This document shows, piece by piece, positions 54,767-64,000 of a DNA stretch of 64,000 nt. A program made the translations under genes and the position numbers. The DNA is from Enoplolaimus lenunculus (Eukaryota > Nematoda > Enoplea > Enoplida > Thoracostomopsidae): NCBI GenBank assembly GCA_030248215.1, contig JASANG010002687.1, positions 1 to 64,000 of the forward strand, written 5' to 3'. Each line of letters starts with the position of its first letter. Position 1 is the stretch's first letter. Below the pieces are notes generated by a model. That model saw only the letters and a list, made by a program, of their open reading frames with translations. It ran no database searches and was not told the origin of the DNA.

Positions 54767-57700
54767 CTACACTTCACCGCGTTTATCATCAGACTGTGAA
54801 TCCGGTAGTTTCTCGTTTCCTTGACGGGATTTCGATGGTTCTTTTAGTGGTAAGATTCTGAATGTAAGGGCTGTGCCTCCTTTCCTTTCTTGGACATCTG
54901 TAACTTCGCCAAGGCCTTCTACTGACTCACGGATAATGCCCAACTTTTCTTGCTGAAATCAAAGCAAAAGCATAAATTCATAATCGCAACATGATACATA
55001 CAGTCCAACTCGTCAAGCTAAGCCTCACTAGTTTTCGCATGCCTCGGTGCGTATCACTTAAGCACCCATATGATTCATTCTTGCCCCGTGTGACCTATCG
55101 GGTCCTCTAGTGGTTCACCGAAGCCACCGTCTCGTTCATCGAGGCCCTGATCCCGATGAAAAACCATCCAATTCTCATGTCGTCAGCCATAATTGGCGTG
55201 CTGCTATAGAAATGATGCTTACAGCATTTGAAAATTATAAAACGGTAGAAATTTGGTCTACTTTTTATGAATGAGTTAAAAGTTGATTAATTCAATAGGC
55301 GTCAGCCGCGGATACTACCGTCGGCACTGAAACCGGCTGATTTTGTATGTAAACCTTGACCAACGCACCCACTCAATTTTAGCAATTCACCAAAAGCAAA
55401 AAACCAGTTACTTTCAGCATATAAATTTATTTCATCATATTTACGCATTTCATTCACCAAAATGCATACGTGCACTGACTAAATATCTTTGTTTTCCATA
55501 AACTGTACAAGAAAACCTATTCATACATTCTACCCCATACTGCGGTCCTAAAGCCGTCGAAACAACCTCGAAACTTCTATATACAAAACGCGAAACATCT
55601 TAGTTCCAGTCCGGCAACCAAGAACTGTTAGTAGCAATAGTAGTTTGCACAAAAGATTTATTATGGCCGAGGAACAGCGGCCATAATCGTAACACAGAAT
55701 TCTTTTAATTGTCTCAAAAAACGTTCAGCCTGCGATGGCGAACATGTCCTCAGATAAAGGGAGATATTTCCAGGTATCAAAATGTCCGTACGGGTGGCCC
55801 CGAAAACTGGTCCGTTCCCGTAGCTGTGGCCCTGTTTTTGCGCTTACCACAAGTTCAATGGGACCAACTGGATCAAGAGACCGTGAAGGATCGATTGTAA
55901 CGCTAATCCAATGTCTGCGTATCAACCATGACTCAATGGTTCGCAGTTTATCTTTCAAATGAACATTCGAGATACCTGACGAAAGCCTAAATATTTTCAA
56001 GGCCATAAAAGTGAAATAAAATCTTAAATTAAACATTATGCTAAGGTTGTACGTAATATTGGGTAGCTTAGAGATACTCTGTGACACACTGCAAACCACT
56101 GCCTGTCAAGGGTGTAAATCAGAAGTTTAAGCCTTAATATTTGTCGTTCTGAATTTTTTACCCAGACCAAACTGTAACTATAATAACACAACAACATAAT
56201 CGAAATTAACAACCCGAGCAAATTGGTGAATTAAAAATAAGCAAAAACACTTACCTCAACTGTTTCATACTTTGTTGTTGCCCCCTCGGCTTTATCCAAT
56301 CGCCACGTTCGGAAGCTAACCGCTTCTTTGCACGAATTTCATCTCGCACCGCAGCCAAATCTTTGCCAGTCATTAATTTGTACATTTCAACTCGCTGGTT
56401 TGATTGGGCTTCACTTGATTCAGATGCATCTTTATCAGAACCTAAATCAAGAACAAACGAAATATTTTCAAGCACGAAACCTTTCTTGATTATTTATAAC
56501 TGCCACGTATCACTTTGCGTTTATAAATATTTTTTACTACATCATAGAAATTGCCTATATTACGTTTATATCAAAGCATGAAGCAAACACGTAGAGCGTC
56601 GCTATGCTTGTCGTGGAACACTTTTGTTTACCAGTAATCGTGCGGTGCAACGCGGCAATTCACGACCGGGAACGGCTCCAGACGACGCCGAACGGTACCG
56701 AATGACGCCGAACGGTACCGAATGACGCCGAACGGTACCGAATGACGCCAAACGACACCTGACGACGCCGAACGGCACCGGACGACGCCGAACGGCACCG
56801 GACGACGCCGAACGGCACCGGACGACGCCGAACGGCACCGGACGACGCCGAACGGCACCGGACGACGCCGAACGGCACCGGACGACGCCGAACGGCACCG
56901 GACGACGCCGAACGGCACCGGACGACGCCGAACGGCACCGGACGACGCCGAACGGCACCGGACGACGCCGAACGGCACCGGACGACGCCGAACGGCACCG
57001 GACGACGCCGAACGGCACCGGACGACGCCGAACGGCACCGGACGACACCGACCGACACCGAGCGGAACCAAGACGCCGCTGGACAACACCACGATAAGTA
57101 AAAAGCAAGCGCCACTCTTACTTGGATCATCCTTCGATTCAGACGATTCTAAACTTGACTCATCAACAACAGGAGGTGCGTTTCGAGGTCGTTGAAATTT
57201 TGCCGAAAACTGGTCGACGGTATCCACTTGTACAAGTCGGAGTCCGCGATTTCTTGCTATTCGTTTAGCCTGAAATTAGCAATATTCAATTACAATGATA
57301 CAAAGTACACTTGGTTTGAAATAAACAAAAGTTACAATATAACATGCGGTTAATTTAAAATTGAAAAAAGATGCTTATCAACCAAATTAGGTACTCAATT
57401 AGTTCTTGTCCCTACAAGCTTAGACTTAGGTTACGGAAACGGCTTACCTAAGCCTATTCATTTATGCTGAACCCCCACACATTTACGCTAACTGTATTCA
57501 AAACAATACCGACTAATTGCTTAAGCCTAAACCTAAGCCAAAACGTTAATTTTAACTCTGTGGAGTAGTATACAAAAGCAGTCAATTTTCAACCATTTTA
57601 CCTCGACCAAATCCATTCGTCCAAGAGCGGCGTTATTCTCGTCAAACAACTCCACAACGACGAGGCGATCGCGTGGATTTTCAAGGAATCCCTCCAACAA

Positions 57701-58063
57701 CTGCATTCGTCTACTTGAAATAGCATCCCTATGACTACTTTGCTCGCTATTTCGGTCAAAGTTAACTCGAGTTAAAGTTAAATTTCGACTAATCGAATCA
57801 TTTATTTCTTTAGTTGAAACATTTACGCCTTTCTCTACGTTAAATTTAGTCGAAAGTGACCAAATTATCAGCTTTCTGTTCTGCATTTGTACCGGTATTC
57901 GGTATTGGTTTATTATAGCACCATTTCTGTCCGGTTTTAAGTGTCTACTAAGGCACAAGCAATGATGGTTACGTACGCAATCAGTTGTTAGCAACAACAA
58001 GCGATTCAGTCTCCACATTGTTAAGTTGCTGTTATATTGAACAAGCTGTACTACAGGTCTCAT
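54767..58063 (-). CDS. MTIF3: Mitochondrial translation initiation factor IF-3 (5 exons)
   Basis: Exons 58063-57602, 57269-57122, 56441-56255, 55986-55848 and 54952-54767 join with matching phases into 373 aa. IF-3 binds the small mitochondrial ribosomal subunit, keeps it apart from the large subunit and checks start-codon pairing. Seen: an Arg/Leu/Ser N terminus suited to mitochondrial import; the IF3 N domain VVVELFDENNAALGRMDLVE joined to AKRIARNRGLRLVQVD across intron 1; then YKLMTGKDLAAVRDEIRAKK; and the C domain HLKDKLRTIESWLIRRHWIS, VTIDP, and EKLGIIRESVEGLGEVTDVQ with a final GGTALTFRILPL strand. A TAA lies three codons before the first Met; a second Met at 58018 (MWRLNRLLLL) is an equally good import start. 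A Ser/Asp/Glu linker (DESSLESSESKDD) follows the N domain, exactly where intron 2 lies. Human MTIF3 is 278 aa; the extra length is mostly N-terminal and linker. Confidence 0.92.
56681..57060. repeat. 20-bp GC-rich minisatellite, 19 units (IF-3 intron 2)
   Basis: Unit gacgacgccgaacggcaccg. Units 5 to 18 (56761-57040) are 14 identical copies as read here. The first four units (56681-56760) carry tacc, aat and other variants, and the last (57041-57060) is also changed. Because 20 is not a multiple of 3, the array is open in all three minus-strand frames and would encode a 20-residue Arg/Pro/Ser/Val-rich period. Confidence 0.97.
57410..57545. repeat. GCCTAA/TTAGGC-like patch in IF-3 intron 1
   Basis: cttagacttaggttacggaa and ttgcttaagcctaaacctaa are worn units of the telomere-like array. 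No inverted ends remain. Confidence 0.5.
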
Positions 58064-58234
58064 ATTGAGTTATCCCCTACATCATTTCAGCAGTACGTAA
58101 AGATATTACATGTGATAATATATTAATTAACATATAAAGTTTCCTATATATAAATCAATTTTTCTTGCAGTTTTCATTCAAATCTTAAATTGACCTAAAA
58201 TATGCAAAACAATTCAATATAGTACCTAATACAC

Positions 58235-58800
58235 GGCAGCCGAGTCAGAAATTAACCGAACACCTGTGCCCGGTTCCGGTATTCGGCATAAACATACAGG
58301 TATACCGGATATTTGAGGTTGTGTCGCCGCAGGGTGCGACCGGATATTAAATTACCGTATACCGGCGCTGGATTCGGTTACTGAATTTTTCACCGGAATA
58401 GAAGCCGGATACCGGGTATTGTATATATTAAAGTTTATTTTTTCGCTGTATTTTAGCGTGCTCAAAGGTTCATCTATTATAAAGTTTATAATTGCTTCTG
58501 CTAAACTGAAATAGTAGAAGAATGTGTTTAACTCTCGCTCGAGCTGAAACGTATCGAAACTTGAACTTCGTGACTTGTCCAGAAATGTAATCGCAGCCAG
58601 ATATTGAAGACGTTTACTTGTAAAAACAATTTTATAATATTTGGCGACACAACCATAAATATCCGGTATTCGGTAGGTTTATACCGGTTACCAGAACCGG
58701 ATATTCGGTCGCACCCTGTCGCCGAATATCATAAAATTGCGATTGACAAGTTAAAATACCAGATTCTTTGCAGCGACTGCATTTCTGAAAAATTCAAAAG
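58235..58800. mobile_element. CCGGATATCC hAT-type MITE interrupted by a relative
   Basis: 58250-58329 (cacctgtgcccggttccggt ... tttgaggttgtgtcgccg) continues at 58719 (tcgccgaatatcataaaatt) as in the copy at 26171-26548. The break is occupied by the element at 58330-58718. Confidence 0.7.
58330..58718. mobile_element. Nested hAT-type MITE, ends CAGGGTGCGACCGGATATT
   Basis: Left cagggtgcgaccggatatta, right atattcggtcgcaccctg. tcgccg is repeated at both borders (tgtcgccg if the final TG is counted with the target). 389 bp, same family as its host. Confidence 0.85.
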
Positions 58801-60148
58801 TAGACACTGACACAAAAAATCCAAGCCCAGCAGATCTATAAATTAAAGCTGGAACGCATCACATACGTGTTTTGGGCAACTGTCCAGCATTACTTTGTTT
58901 ACAATAATTTAAGAAATACCCAGGATTGTTCTATGAAAAGAAAATTTGCAAAGAAATTTTTGTGTTTTCGCTAACTTTTGCGCATTGCGCAACGCTGGCA
59001 GACTAGTAACTGTTAATCACTAAACACATTTCTATTAATCGTTACTTACATACATAGCTCATATTCTAGACGCATCAACTGCAGTTCAAGTGCGAAAATA
59101 CGTTTAATTCGAATTAAGCATTGGTCTTATTTCGTGATTCCTAGACATATGCTCTTTGTCAGGTCCAATCGCTGATTACAAAACTTTTTCCCAAAGACAA
59201 AATCAGTATCAGACTGAATCGAACCAATACATAAATCTCACCAAGAACAATGCTCTTTCTCTACAAGCGGACTTTATATCTTACGCAAACTTTCTTCTTG
59301 AGTTTTTTGATTTACCGATTATATATGTACCAGCAGCTATGTGCATGTAAGTGCACTTGCACACATTGGGTTCTTTGGAAAATTCTCATATAAATACGCA
59401 TAAACAGAGCAAAATATTACTTATATGGTGTCAGACTGTCACCCGATTATACGTTTTGCTCAACAGCCTCAACTGCATACCTCACAATTCAATTTTCTGA
59501 AAGCGCCCATGGTAAACCTATTCCAAGCTTTACCTCTACTGTACTGTTGACCATGTCCGAAGTGTGGTGGTACACGGGAAAATTAACACTTTTTGACAGA
59601 CTAATTTAATTGTAGTCTACGTCTGATTTGCGATATTACAGCTGGCAAATCTGGTGATTATTTAAATTATATTCCTGTTCAGTGGAAAATAACCATATAA
59701 CCGGATATTAAATCGTTTTGATATATTTTTTTAAATTCGTATCTGCAGGTACTGTAAACGTATGGGTTGGGCTTAATACAAACGTACTGGTGAAATTATT
59801 TTAAATAACAGAATTGCTTAGATATCAGCGTGCGGCGTTCCAACTTGTCAACCTGACCAGGGTGCAACCGGATACCAAAAACACAGGAGTCGGATAATTA
59901 AGTATATATTTCGATAAAACATAAAATCAAATCACGATAATTTAATATTATTTGGTACATACATTTTGTTATATTTTGTTTCCAATAGGATTTTGGGTTT
60001 ACGTAACTGTTTCGTTATTTGATTGATATAAGAGTTATGTTATATTTTCGGTATTACAAATCTTGCAATGTATAATATCAGAGCCGGATGTTGATTTTGC
60101 GCCGTAGCCGTATATTCGGCTGTTCTTGCATTGACTGCAAGCCGGTGG
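58801..60148. other. Gene-free region with one hAT-type left end
   Basis: A left end cagggtgcaaccggatacca starts at 59858 and runs into CCGGATGTTGATT-type sequence near 60080. No exon recognised; the 64-codon open stretch at 59156 has no domain. Confidence 0.45.
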
Positions 60149-60646
60149 CACGGTGGCAGCAAAAGTTCAGATTCGGCAAAAATTGGCGGTTCGGATTTGG
60201 ATGTAAAACAAGCTGAATCCAAAAGCCAAATACAACAATGTTCCGTAATGTGTACTCTAACTATTCAATTATCAGTTTTGAAGATATGTAGACAATTTAT
60301 TCAAATTCCGCGCACACAAAAACCCTTCACTGCTAAAATTTTACATAACTTGTTATATATAAATCAATGTTTTTCGTTTATGGTCACAAGTCTCAGAGTT
60401 GAGGTCGGGCACGAAACAATTACTGCTGTTTACGTAAAAAGATGATTGGCGGGTATAATAACTTTGTAGTATTATTAATTTCCAGATTGTCCTAGCTTTT
60501 GAACAACTTGGCAGTGTTTGTTACCAATTATCGATAAACCCAATATCGCAAATTTGCAAAAGGCAAAATTCGGATTTGAATTCGGATTAGGCAAATTAAC
60601 AGTAAATTCGGGCTCGGTTATAAATCGTGGATCCGGTGTCACACTG
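60149..60646. mobile_element. CAGGGTGGCAAC-family MITE with half a 173-bp unit
   Basis: Left cacggtggcagcaaaagttc, right gatccggtgtcacactg. In the middle (60250-60345), attatcagttttgaag and cacaaaaacccttcactgct come from the 173-bp repeat. Confidence 0.65.
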
Positions 60647-61526
60647 GTCCCTGGTTTTGAAGCCGTATGTATAATGCTGTCCTCCCAACCGAAGGCTTAG
60701 GGTCTACTAGGGCTGTATTTGTTCAATGGCACACAGGACCTTACCTACAAAAATTTAACGTACATATTCGACATATTTAATACAAACTAGTTCAAATTAA
60801 TAATTTTATACTTCAATAATTGTATTTTCTATATTTTCTACGTTATTCCCTGTTTTTAACATTGTCTTCGGAGTTGTACACCAGCTGATTAGGATCGAAT
60901 GCTAATCTAGCACCTAAACACGATTACAAACCTTAACCAATACCGTCGGGGAATACATCACTAGACAACATATGAAACTCAATAAAACCTATTCTGTGTT
61001 CCTATCAAAAGTTATGTTCTATTTGGCAATAAATTTATACTTTTTTGAAGGTGCTCTTATCACAACTTTTAGCCGGAACCGGAATGCAAAAACAAGCATA
61101 TTCAACTGTTTTAGAGTCTAGTTAAGAAGAAAGTAACGTACGTAGCCAGAAGGTTAAGTTCCTTAACCTTTTATTCCCTTTCAGAATTATTATATCCCGC
61201 CTGTACCTAATATGAAATCCACTCATGCCCATCCTGAAGCATTTTTCGATAACTATAACATGCTGAGTGATCTTCGACTTTACTTCAGGAAGTAAAATCG
61301 AAGTACATAGCTATATCTAGCTCAGGTTATATAAATACCTAAAGCTACGCACAGGTTCTGAGCGATATTTTTCAACATGCCGAATCTGCTCAAAACTAAC
61401 AACTAACCATTAACAAATTTCAAGCAGATTTTAGAACTATTAGCTTTTGTACACGTTCCTCACATTAATGGTTACGACTTTGAATTGGGTTTCGTTAAAA
61501 AGGCTTCGTTAAAGGTACGTATAGGC
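60647..61526. other. No recognised feature
   Basis: AT-rich, apparently unique sequence without exons. Confidence 0.35.
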
Positions 61527-61903
61527 CAATGGAGGATCCACGGGGGGACCTTCCCGGCCGTGCCCCCCCCAACAGCATCTCGACAAAAATTATATAGTGT
61601 CAATTGCTGTTCTACGCTGTTTATTTCTCTGTTTTATACACAATAGTATCAGCACGCTTTTAAGTTTCTTGGCCCTGGAGTCATTTATGCACTACACTGA
61701 GGGATAATAGACATTTATGGACTCTAAACAAGGGTTTAAGGACTCTACCCGCTTACGGATTCTTATTATAAATACGGACTCCTATTAATTGGGACTCAAA
61801 ATGGGGACCCCCCTCTTATTTGGGTCACTACAGTATGGCTCAAAAATAAGTTTATTACCTGTGAAATTTTGACCCCCCATTTTGAGATCCTGGATCCGCC
61901 ACT
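61527..61903. mobile_element. hAT-type element, ends CAGTGGCGGATCCAG, 8-bp TSD
   Basis: Left caatggaggatccacg, right cctggatccgccactg. Perfect 8-bp gtataggc at 61519-61526 and 61904-61911. It contains a CTGTAGYGACCCGAATAAG-family end at 61695-61833 (cttatttgggtcactacag). Confidence 0.88.
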
Positions 61904-62049
61904 GGTATAGGCTTAAGTATAGGCAAGCTTATTCCAAAACCTACGCCTAACCCTACGCCTGTTTGGGGACAGTTTACAAGGTCCGTGCGATTTTCAAACC
62001 AGATCATAAGTACTATGGGTTTTGGGACACATTAACACGTAAATATATA

Positions 62050-62130
62050 CATACACACATACCCACATGAGGCCCGTAGCCAGCTCACCTTACATACCCA
62101 TGAGGCCCGTAGCCAGCTCACCTTACTAGG
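62050..62130. repeat. Short tandem duplication, about 36 bp
   Basis: catgaggcccgtagccagct then caccttacatacc is followed by a second catgaggcccgtagccagct then caccttac. The motif ggcccgtagcca resembles another transposon end; a related piece (gagcacgtagccaaattgaa, agggggctca) is at 63580-63615. Confidence 0.85.
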
Positions 62131-62605
62131 TGGGCTAAACAGTTTCAGGAGGGGCATTCAAGAATTTTCAATACGTTCCCAGCAAGGTTGAAACTTTTCT
62201 AGGGGAGCTAATATTTTTTCAGGGGGCTCAAGCCAAACACAATAATCTCGTATTCGATATACGTATTATAATTCGCCAACGTTGAGCTTTTCAGAGTTTT
62301 CTGAGCATCTGCATAATTAATGGGCAAATCACCGTACAAAAGAAAAATATTATATGTATTCTACCTATTTCAGGCTTCCAGTCCAAAAAGTTCCCAGCCA
62401 ACCATCTTACTTTTTAGTCGTTATTTTTCTGTACTTTTTAGCCGTATATAAGTAAACTACGAAACTAGTATTAATAGTTTTTCACAACATATCTCAGTTT
62501 CAGCAACTACTCAAACTTTAAGGCATGAGTACGCGATTAAACCAAGTTACCACCACACAGTTATTCTATGGAGTACGTATTGTCACGGTATATATATTAC
62601 ATAAC
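62131..62605. other. No gene; transposon-like G-rich end
   Basis: caggaggggcattcaagaat and cagggggctcaagccaaaca flank a short AT-rich stretch, probably parts of the GGCCCGTAGCCA element. Nothing else. Confidence 0.35.
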
Positions 62606-63180
62606 GCAGCTGCCAGGCTGGCAATGAACGTACGAATTCGGTTTGACATTCGGCAAAAATTGAACGCTCAGAATGGGATTCGGTTTCGAAAAATCCGAAA
62701 ATAGCATAGTTCAGAAGTACCTGTTTGCGTTGTTGAAATGGAACCTTTTGAACCATGTATCACAATCGCTGTACTACTTCAATTCGTAGTTCAATGAATT
62801 CGGGTTTCAATATTTCCAAATTCACATGCTTCTTTTGTGTGCATAAGATTCGGCTTGCTCAATTTGGATGCCAAACTGCTACAGTTCTAAGTTCATACAG
62901 CACTTTTATCCATATGAATAGTTTTTTCGAACTCAAGATTCGGATTCGGCTATCGCAGCTTTAAGAGCAATACCCTGTTCTGCAAAGTCATAAACCAGCA
63001 CACTAAAGATAACAATTCGGTTGATGATTATTGCTACAGTTCTGAGTTCATACAGCACTTTTATCCATATGAAGAGTTTTCTTCGAACTCACGATTCGGA
63101 TTCGGTTATCGCAGCTTTTAGAGCAATACCCTATTCTACAAAACCAGCACACTAAAGATCACCAATTCGGCTGATTATCA
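62606..63180. repeat. CAGGGTGGCAAC-type MITE with an internal tandem duplication
   Basis: The left end aggctggcaatgaacgtacg is at 62611. Two nearly identical units of about 155 bp follow, at 62872-63025 and 63027-63180, both with tgctacagttct, cagcacttttatccatatga, gattcggattcgg and accagcacactaaagat. Confidence 0.75.
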
Positions 63181-64000
63181 CACCAATTGATAAATTTTAT
63201 TATTTCAAATTAAAGCGCTCCGATATATACCCATTAGCTGGCTCATGAGTCATTCTTCTTACCCATTCGTTACCCTCTTAAGTCTGGAGCTAAACACACG
63301 AACGATTCCTCAATATTAAACCTTTTTAGCCAATATTTTAAATTGTTATGTTCTACCCAACCCCGTAAATCCACACCACAAATTTACGACTTTTACTGGC
63401 AACCCGCTGGTTCAACTCTCTCACGCTTCACAACGCTTGAAGTCTCTTTCACACAAACGCTTTTTGCTTTCAAAAACGTTTGACTTCCGGCTTATATACA
63501 ACTTTTAACTTTACAAAATATTCAATCAATATTTAACCGTTAACATTTTACCTGCAGTTACACAGTATTAGCCGCATGAGCACGTAGCCAAATTGAAGCA
63601 AGGGGGCTCAGTCAAGTCCGAAGGAAAGTTGTAGCACCCGCTTGTCCGCTTGTTCTATGCAATGTTGATGCGTTTGCATTAGAGAGTTTTCTAAGTTCTA
63701 CAAAAACATGCGTTTGACACTTTGAAATATAAAGAGTGTGCAGACCAGGGTTCCACAAGGAAAAACTAAATTTTGCCGGAACAGGACATTTTTTTGCCGA
63801 AACAGGAACAGAAACCGGAAGTTGAAATAATTTTCAACATCTAATTACTGTTTTACTTTTTAGTTAGCCCATTAAGACTTGCCGTAAGCAAATTTTTTAG
63901 GTTTTTTGTTTTCGTCACTCGTACAAAATCACTCAAAAATATATCATTTTAACAACTTGACTGAGCTGAACAGAATGAAACGCATAAAGTTCCGACAAAT
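63181..64000. other. Right edge, no gene
   Basis: AT-rich. 63747-63825 (cagggttccacaaggaaaaa, ttgccggaacaggac, gaaaccggaag) looks like a hAT-type MITE start. No exon recognised. Confidence 0.4.

Noticed and set aside
55000-55150. Candidate RNA or SINE in IF-3 intron 4
   Set aside because: GC-richer than its surroundings but without A/B boxes or a second copy in the window.
56602-57227. Arg/Pro-rich 20-residue repeat protein in three minus-strand frames
   Set aside because: Produced by the 20-bp minisatellite; the splice donor at 57121 and IF-3 homology place it in an intron. Kept only as a possible retained-intron product.
1-64000. CRISPR array or prokaryotic operon
   Set aside because: Tandem units are contiguous without unique spacers of constant length, and host genes are spliced animal genes.

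Overview
The window is AT-rich, intron-containing, repeat-choked DNA from an invertebrate animal. The best phylogenetic clue is a gap-junction gene of the innexin type on the + strand, found by its YYQWV signature and two cysteines per extracellular loop. A second, weaker clue is the recurrence of TTAGGC/GCCTAA, the nematode telomere hexamer. A nematode is plausible but not proven, because the hexamer sits inside transposable elements here.

Five host genes can be assembled by joining exons whose splice sites and phases agree. On the + strand are a small glutaredoxin-like gene (3205-4036) and the innexin (31427-37116, 8 exons, 604 aa). On the - strand are RIC3, a chaperone of nicotinic acetylcholine receptors (15824-10392, 7 exons, about 582 aa), an N-terminally membrane-anchored fibronectin-III protein (50741 to about 42740, with a 16-nt microexon), and the mitochondrial translation initiation factor IF-3 (58063-54767, 5 exons, 373 aa). 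RIC3 and innexin both act at excitable or coupled cell membranes, but nothing suggests co-regulation. An orphan exon (1362-1425) and a candidate exon (42290-42426) remain unassigned.

Everything else is mostly small non-autonomous DNA transposons, many nested, plus SINEs and tandem repeats. At least four families have hAT-type ends, and several copies have perfect 8-bp target-site duplications. A separate clan shares ends starting GGCCCATG. Its members carry different internal tandem arrays: telomere-like GCCTAA, a TGTCCCAAC minisatellite, a GGGATTTTGGGATATGG array and an ACGGGACAGG array.

Layout: 1-900, a duplicated segment around a TIR element; 1362-4036, orphan exon, clan elements and glutaredoxin; 4037-10391, clan element, piggyBac-like relic and a 173-bp repeat array; 10392-15824, RIC3; 15825-31426, a gene desert of nested transposons with one SINE and one weak retroelement fragment; 31427-37116, innexin; 37117-42289, hAT-type and clan elements; 42290-50741, FN3 gene; 50742-54766, clan elements; 54767-58063, IF-3 with a striking 19 x 20-bp GC-rich minisatellite in intron 2; 58064-64000, nested hAT-type elements and duplications. 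No CRISPR array or rRNA was seen, and no intact tRNA; only tRNA-like SINE heads.
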